Shown here: positions 60,446-64,000 of the stretch, in pieces
Numbering within the stretch: position 1 is the first letter of the stretch
Layout of the letters: every line of letters begins with the position of its first letter
NCBI GenBank assembly: GCA_016584495.1
Contig: WAID01000006.1
Span: forward strand, 682,001-746,000
Reading direction: 5' to 3'
DNA: 64,000 bases
Source: Celoporthe dispersa
Taxonomy: Eukaryota > Ascomycota > Sordariomycetes > Diaporthales > Cryphonectriaceae
The notes under the pieces: model-generated
Told to the model about the DNA's origin: nothing
Databases searched by the model: none
What the model saw: the letters and a program-made list of their open reading frames with translations, nothing else
Translations under genes and position numbers: made by a program

Positions 60446-61703
60446 TTACTCGATCTCCATCGTTCCGGCGATATCTTCCGACCCGCCGCGGAGAGGATCG
60501 TGACTCGTCCTGGCCTCGTCGTCTGCATCCTCGGCATCCTGCTCCTCCTCCGAGAAGAGGTCGTCGTCGTCGTCGAAATCCTCGTCAGGGAAGTTGTCGT
60601 AGTCGTCATAGCTCCCCGCGAACTCGTCGAGCTCCAGCACGCCGTCGCGGTCGCGGTTCCACGTTAGGCCGTCGTCCGCATAGTCATCCTCGTCGTCGCT
60701 GGCCGTGACCCTCTCGGCACGGTCGCCAAGCCAGAACCTGGCGCGCTTGTTGGCGCCCGCCTCCTCCATCAGCCTCCTCTTGCGCAGGTCTCCCGAGGAC
60801 GAGGTGGGCGTGAGCGACACAGCGCCGCTCCTCGCGCGGGCTGAGGGTCTCAGGAACTGCGGCGGGCTGCTGTGCGACACGACCGGCACGGCCCTCACGT
60901 ATAGATACGCGACGCGCTTGCGCACCTTGTTGAAGAAGAAGTAGTGCATGCTCCAGATGGCGGCGGCCTCCTCGTCGAAGGGGTTCATGGCCGGCTGGTA
61001 GCTGAAGACAGAGCAGTCCTTGAGGGTCATCTCCTTATCGAGCAGGGCCCACATGTGAGGGCCCCAGGGCGGTGACTCGGTGCCGGATACGGCGGGTGGG
61101 CTCGAGCCCATGTCCGCAGCGGCGGCGGCGGCGGCCTTCTTGGATTTCTTGCTGCCGGATAGAAGCGCGCTGACAGGGAAATCGATGGTGGGCTGGGCGT
61201 TGGGCCGCGCGCTGCGGAGGGTCGTGTCGAGGTTCGTCACCACCTTCCGGAGGGGGCCGCTCGCGCTTGAAGTCCGCAGGCCGCAGGACATGGCTGAAGT
61301 CGTAGTCGGGGTGCGATGCGTTCAGTGTCGCGATCAGGTATGCAAATGTCTTGCGGCTCGATATCTCGGAAAGGGGGCCGAAGGGGCTTGACCGTGACAG
61401 GTTGAGACTCGACCGCTGTGGTGGGGAGAGGCTTGCGCCGAACTTGAGCATCGCCTCATGTTGGGACTCGAGCGATTTGTCGATGTTCTTGTAGAGTTTC
61501 TTGTCGCTGCCTGCTGCCTTCGTCGTGTAGAGATCGCACCCGCCAGTAACGTGGCAATCAGGGGTGTCGAAGTTGAGCGCGCTGGTCACGACATCGAAGT
61601 CGCGAAGAGGTAGGAACTGCGCGGGGGGGGGTAGTAAGGTCAGCACCTCGGCGCAGGGAACAGGCGACACCTGTTTCGCGAGTTACAAATGGCGAACCTT
61701 CAT
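60446..61703 (-). CDS. MAF1: MAF1, repressor of RNA polymerase III
   Basis: Nutrient- and TOR-controlled repressor that binds Pol III and blocks tRNA/5S transcription. The two-codon exon 1 (61703-61698, ATG AAG) is joined over an 81-nt intron to exon 2 (61616-60446), giving MKFLPLRDFDVVTSALNFD, the family's box A. Later boxes are WGPHMWALLDKEMTLKDCSV and DEEAAAIWSMHYFFFNKVRK. A Ser-rich segment with possible PKA sites and an acidic C-terminal tail follow. One extra base in G5 at 61252-61256 separates the two halves (KRERP and LRKVVTNLDTTL). With it removed, 391 residues. Such a short first exon is easily missed by gene finders. Confidence 0.93.
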
Positions 61704-63452
61704 CGTCAGTAAATGTGAGCCCTTCAGGAGGCGACTGGAGCGTCGTTGTTGTTAGACGTGTCGGGTGGTGTTATCGGTGGAGTCGGTGTGTGACGACAAC
61801 GTCATTGAGGTGTCGAATGGGAAGGGCGGATCCGAGGAACGCGGGACTGTGGACGGTGCACGACGAGCCCAAGATTAGAAGTGTGAGAGAGAGAGGGTGG
61901 GATAGAAAGAAGGCAAAAGAAAGAGACCAAGAAGAAGAGGAGCTAAAACAATTGGGTATCTCAAGAGGTGCTGCGGGCTGCAGTCGAGTGATTGCTGTTG
62001 CTTGTGGTGGAGTTGACGCTCTGAACAAACCCCCTGCCAGGTCGGGAGGGTATAAACAACGGTGAGGGATGAAGAGGAGCAAGCGATTAGGACTGACTGC
62101 CTTGATGGGGCTTAGTAGTCAGTCGCAGTCCAGAACGCGTGTGTGCGTCCAGAGAGCTAGAGAGTGTGCTGGATAAAAATAGCCATGCTGGGTGGTTCTT
62201 TGTTGTGGTGAGAGAATGAGGGATTCTGTTTCTGCTTCGTCGTGAGCTTTCGTGGCCAGTTAATAAAGAGAGAGGGAAGACAAGGAGGGGGGGAAAGGAG
62301 ACCCTCGGGCGAGTTGAGGTTGAGAGGCCCCGGCAGTCGCCTAGTTGAGTTGATAACGCAATGCGGCCGAGTAGGGGGGAAGGGGGGGTTCCGTTGTCTG
62401 ACACGGGTGCGGCAGAGCACTTGGTAGTGAACAGTAGTAAGCTGTTAGGAGGGAGGGGAGCAAACCGGGTCTGAGACCGGCTCAGTTCCAGGGCCACCGA
62501 CAAAGGAGGAGCCGCGGATAGCAGCATGGCCGCAGCCGTTGGTCTCCGGTGGTCTCTTCGCCCCCCCCCATAGCGGCATGGTTTTAGTTAGTGGTTAGTT
62601 AGGGCGGCGTGGGTTGGCAGTGGCAGGGTGGGTGGGTGACCTGGCCTACCCCAGCCAACGCCTTGCTGCGGGGACAGCTGGTTATCTGCTGCGCCAGCTT
62701 GGACCTGTCAGCAGGGCGAATCGTATGCCAGATCAACGCCACGGGCGACGCCCCTCGTGGCAGCCAGCCGAGTCAGGATGGTGCCTCATGGCAGAATACC
62801 CGCCCATCTCAAACGTGCAGGTTTCCATTCGAGTGAGTGGACGGCTGAACATGGACCGCAGAGGCACTGGACAGTCGGATTGTAGACGTCACTTTTTCTC
62901 CTCTTTTCTCTCTGTGCATGGGAGGTTCTCTAGTTCTATTAGCGAAAACACCCTGTAGTCTTGCGTACCTCCGGGAAGACGTAATGCTTGCACGGCGTCG
63001 ACGCTCCCAACTGATGGCTCTCTGCTGCCGTAGTCCGCGATCTTGAGCTCTGCTGGACTGTCGATCCAGCCGCCACCTGTGCGCTGTGCGGCCCTCCTCC
63101 TCCTCCTCCTGGCCTTCCATAGAGAGCGCTGGCTGCCAGCTTCTCAACAGTTCTCCTGGGCAGCCTTCGAACACCAGACGTCGGCCCCGATGCACTCCTC
63201 TTTCTGTTTTATTGTATATTGCCCGGCTCGCAAATGGCCCATATGACGGCGTCTGTGCTGGCCTCAAAGCATCCCGGCCTCCTTCAGGGCGCCTTTAATC
63301 TCCTGTTGGGCCTGTGTTCAAGCATGGCATGTTAGCCAAAGGAAAGGCAAAGCCCTTGCGTTCCTCTGCTCCCATCGTGTATAGTATAATAATAGTGGCT
63401 AGCCAGTCATGAACGGGAGGTATGTGAGTGTGTGCCAACATCGCCCGACGCA
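61704..63452. other. MAF1 upstream and AP-1 sigma 3' side
   Basis: 1.75 kb with no gene recognised. Purine-rich leader of MAF1 near 61870-61940. Confidence 0.55.
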
Positions 63453-63981
63453 TTACATGATCTTCGTCACTTCGTCCTCGACCTGGCGGTAAGCAGTTTC
63501 GGCGTCAGCTAAAAAAGAAAGAAAGAGGAAGTAACGCTCCGAGGTTGGGTGAGACCGCACGAGACGGAGAGGATGGAACGCGTGAGGCAAGCTGCAGATA
63601 GGAGTGGGGGTAATCAAAAAAGGAAGGGGGCGATGGCTCCGAGAAACAACACGAGCAGATTCGCAATGGCCAGGAGGGAGAGCAAAGAAACATCGATGCA
63701 ACTGACCTCCATATCCTCAAGAGAGTCCTGCTGCCCGATACACCTCAACACGTTCTTCTTGCTGCTCTCCTGGAGCTCTCCGGCGAGGATGAGCTCGTCG
63801 AGTATGTAGTAGGCCTTGGTGAAGGAGAAGATGATGTCCAGCTCGCAGACGTTGCCATAGTACTTGTCCATCTGCTCGACGTAGCGGTGGATGATCTCGA
63901 GTGTGATCAGCTCGTTATCATCGGACGAGGTGCCGACGATAAAGAAGAGGGAGGCATATCGGCGGTATACGATCTTGGTAT
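63453..63981 (-). CDS. APS1: AP-1 clathrin adaptor sigma subunit, C-terminal exons (cut by window edge)
   Basis: Small sigma subunit of the trans-Golgi/endosome clathrin adaptor. The exon from 63981 to 63707 reads KIVYRRYASLFFIVGTSSDD, then YGNVCELDIIFSFTKAYYIL and GELQESSKKNVLRCI, all family-typical. A probable acceptor at 63982-63983 leads to earlier exons outside the window. A 198-nt intron (63706-63509) follows, then a last exon encoding DAETAYRQVEDEVTKIM, ending at 63453. The two exons join in frame only if one base is missing at the donor (GG for GGG at 63706-63707); otherwise the true donor is elsewhere. Confidence 0.88.
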
Positions 63982-64000
63982 CTGCAGCAGACCATCTGGA

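Noticed and set aside
1..64000. tRNA genes
   Set aside because: Looked for B-box-like GGTTCGA words; the few near matches lie in coding sequence or lack a cloverleaf.

Overview
The window is nuclear DNA of a filamentous ascomycete (Pezizomycotina). Sordariomycetes is my best guess from the GC-rich coding sequence, the short 50-130 nt introns with GTAAGT/GTATGT donors, the long pyrimidine-rich leaders, and the mix of families (HET domain, Pth11/SAT4-like receptor, CFEM). I could build 20 protein genes. No tRNA, rRNA, CRISPR array or intact transposon was recognised.

Layout from left to right: a GH72 beta-1,3-glucanosyltransferase cut by the left edge (-); BZZ1 F-BAR/C1/SH3 protein (-), divergent from DBP5 mRNA-export helicase (+); a gene-poor 3.2 kb; a CFEM single-pass membrane protein with a huge cytosolic tail (+), convergent with CDC50/LEM3 flippase subunit (-); 4.2 kb of microsatellite-rich divergent intergenic DNA; PKA regulatory subunit (+); splicing factor SPF27/BCAS2 (-); neutral ceramidase (+) next to a ceramide synthase (+); an ankyrin protein (-); an AT-richer accessory stretch; an 834-aa secreted protein of unknown function (+); a DUF8032-like small protein (+); nucleoporin NUP2 (-); peroxisomal SCP2 (-); a SAT4/rhodopsin-like membrane protein (-); a PPxY-tailed small membrane protein (-); a HET-domain protein (-); sterol O-acyltransferase ARE2 (+); an SR-type splicing factor (+); MAF1 (-); and the AP-1 sigma subunit cut by the right edge (-).

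Most genes are core housekeeping and are not one pathway. A lipid theme is visible: ceramidase plus ceramide synthase side by side, ARE2, SCP2 and CDC50. The accessory-looking part is about 32.8-39.9 kb (ankyrin, secreted 834-aa protein, DUF8032-like) and 46.9-53.1 kb (SAT4-like, PPxY protein, HET).

The strongest unexpected signal is technical or mutational. Twelve of the 20 genes, including conserved single-copy ones such as MAF1, NUP2 and AP-1 sigma, carry single-base frame breaks, about 20 in total and mostly at short homopolymer runs. Undoing each one returns a conserved reading frame, and in the ten complete genes affected it makes the coding length an exact multiple of three. This looks like uncorrected homopolymer error in the assembly, not real gene death, and any automatic annotation here will be fragmented. 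Coordinates of splice sites are by eye and could be off by a base or two.
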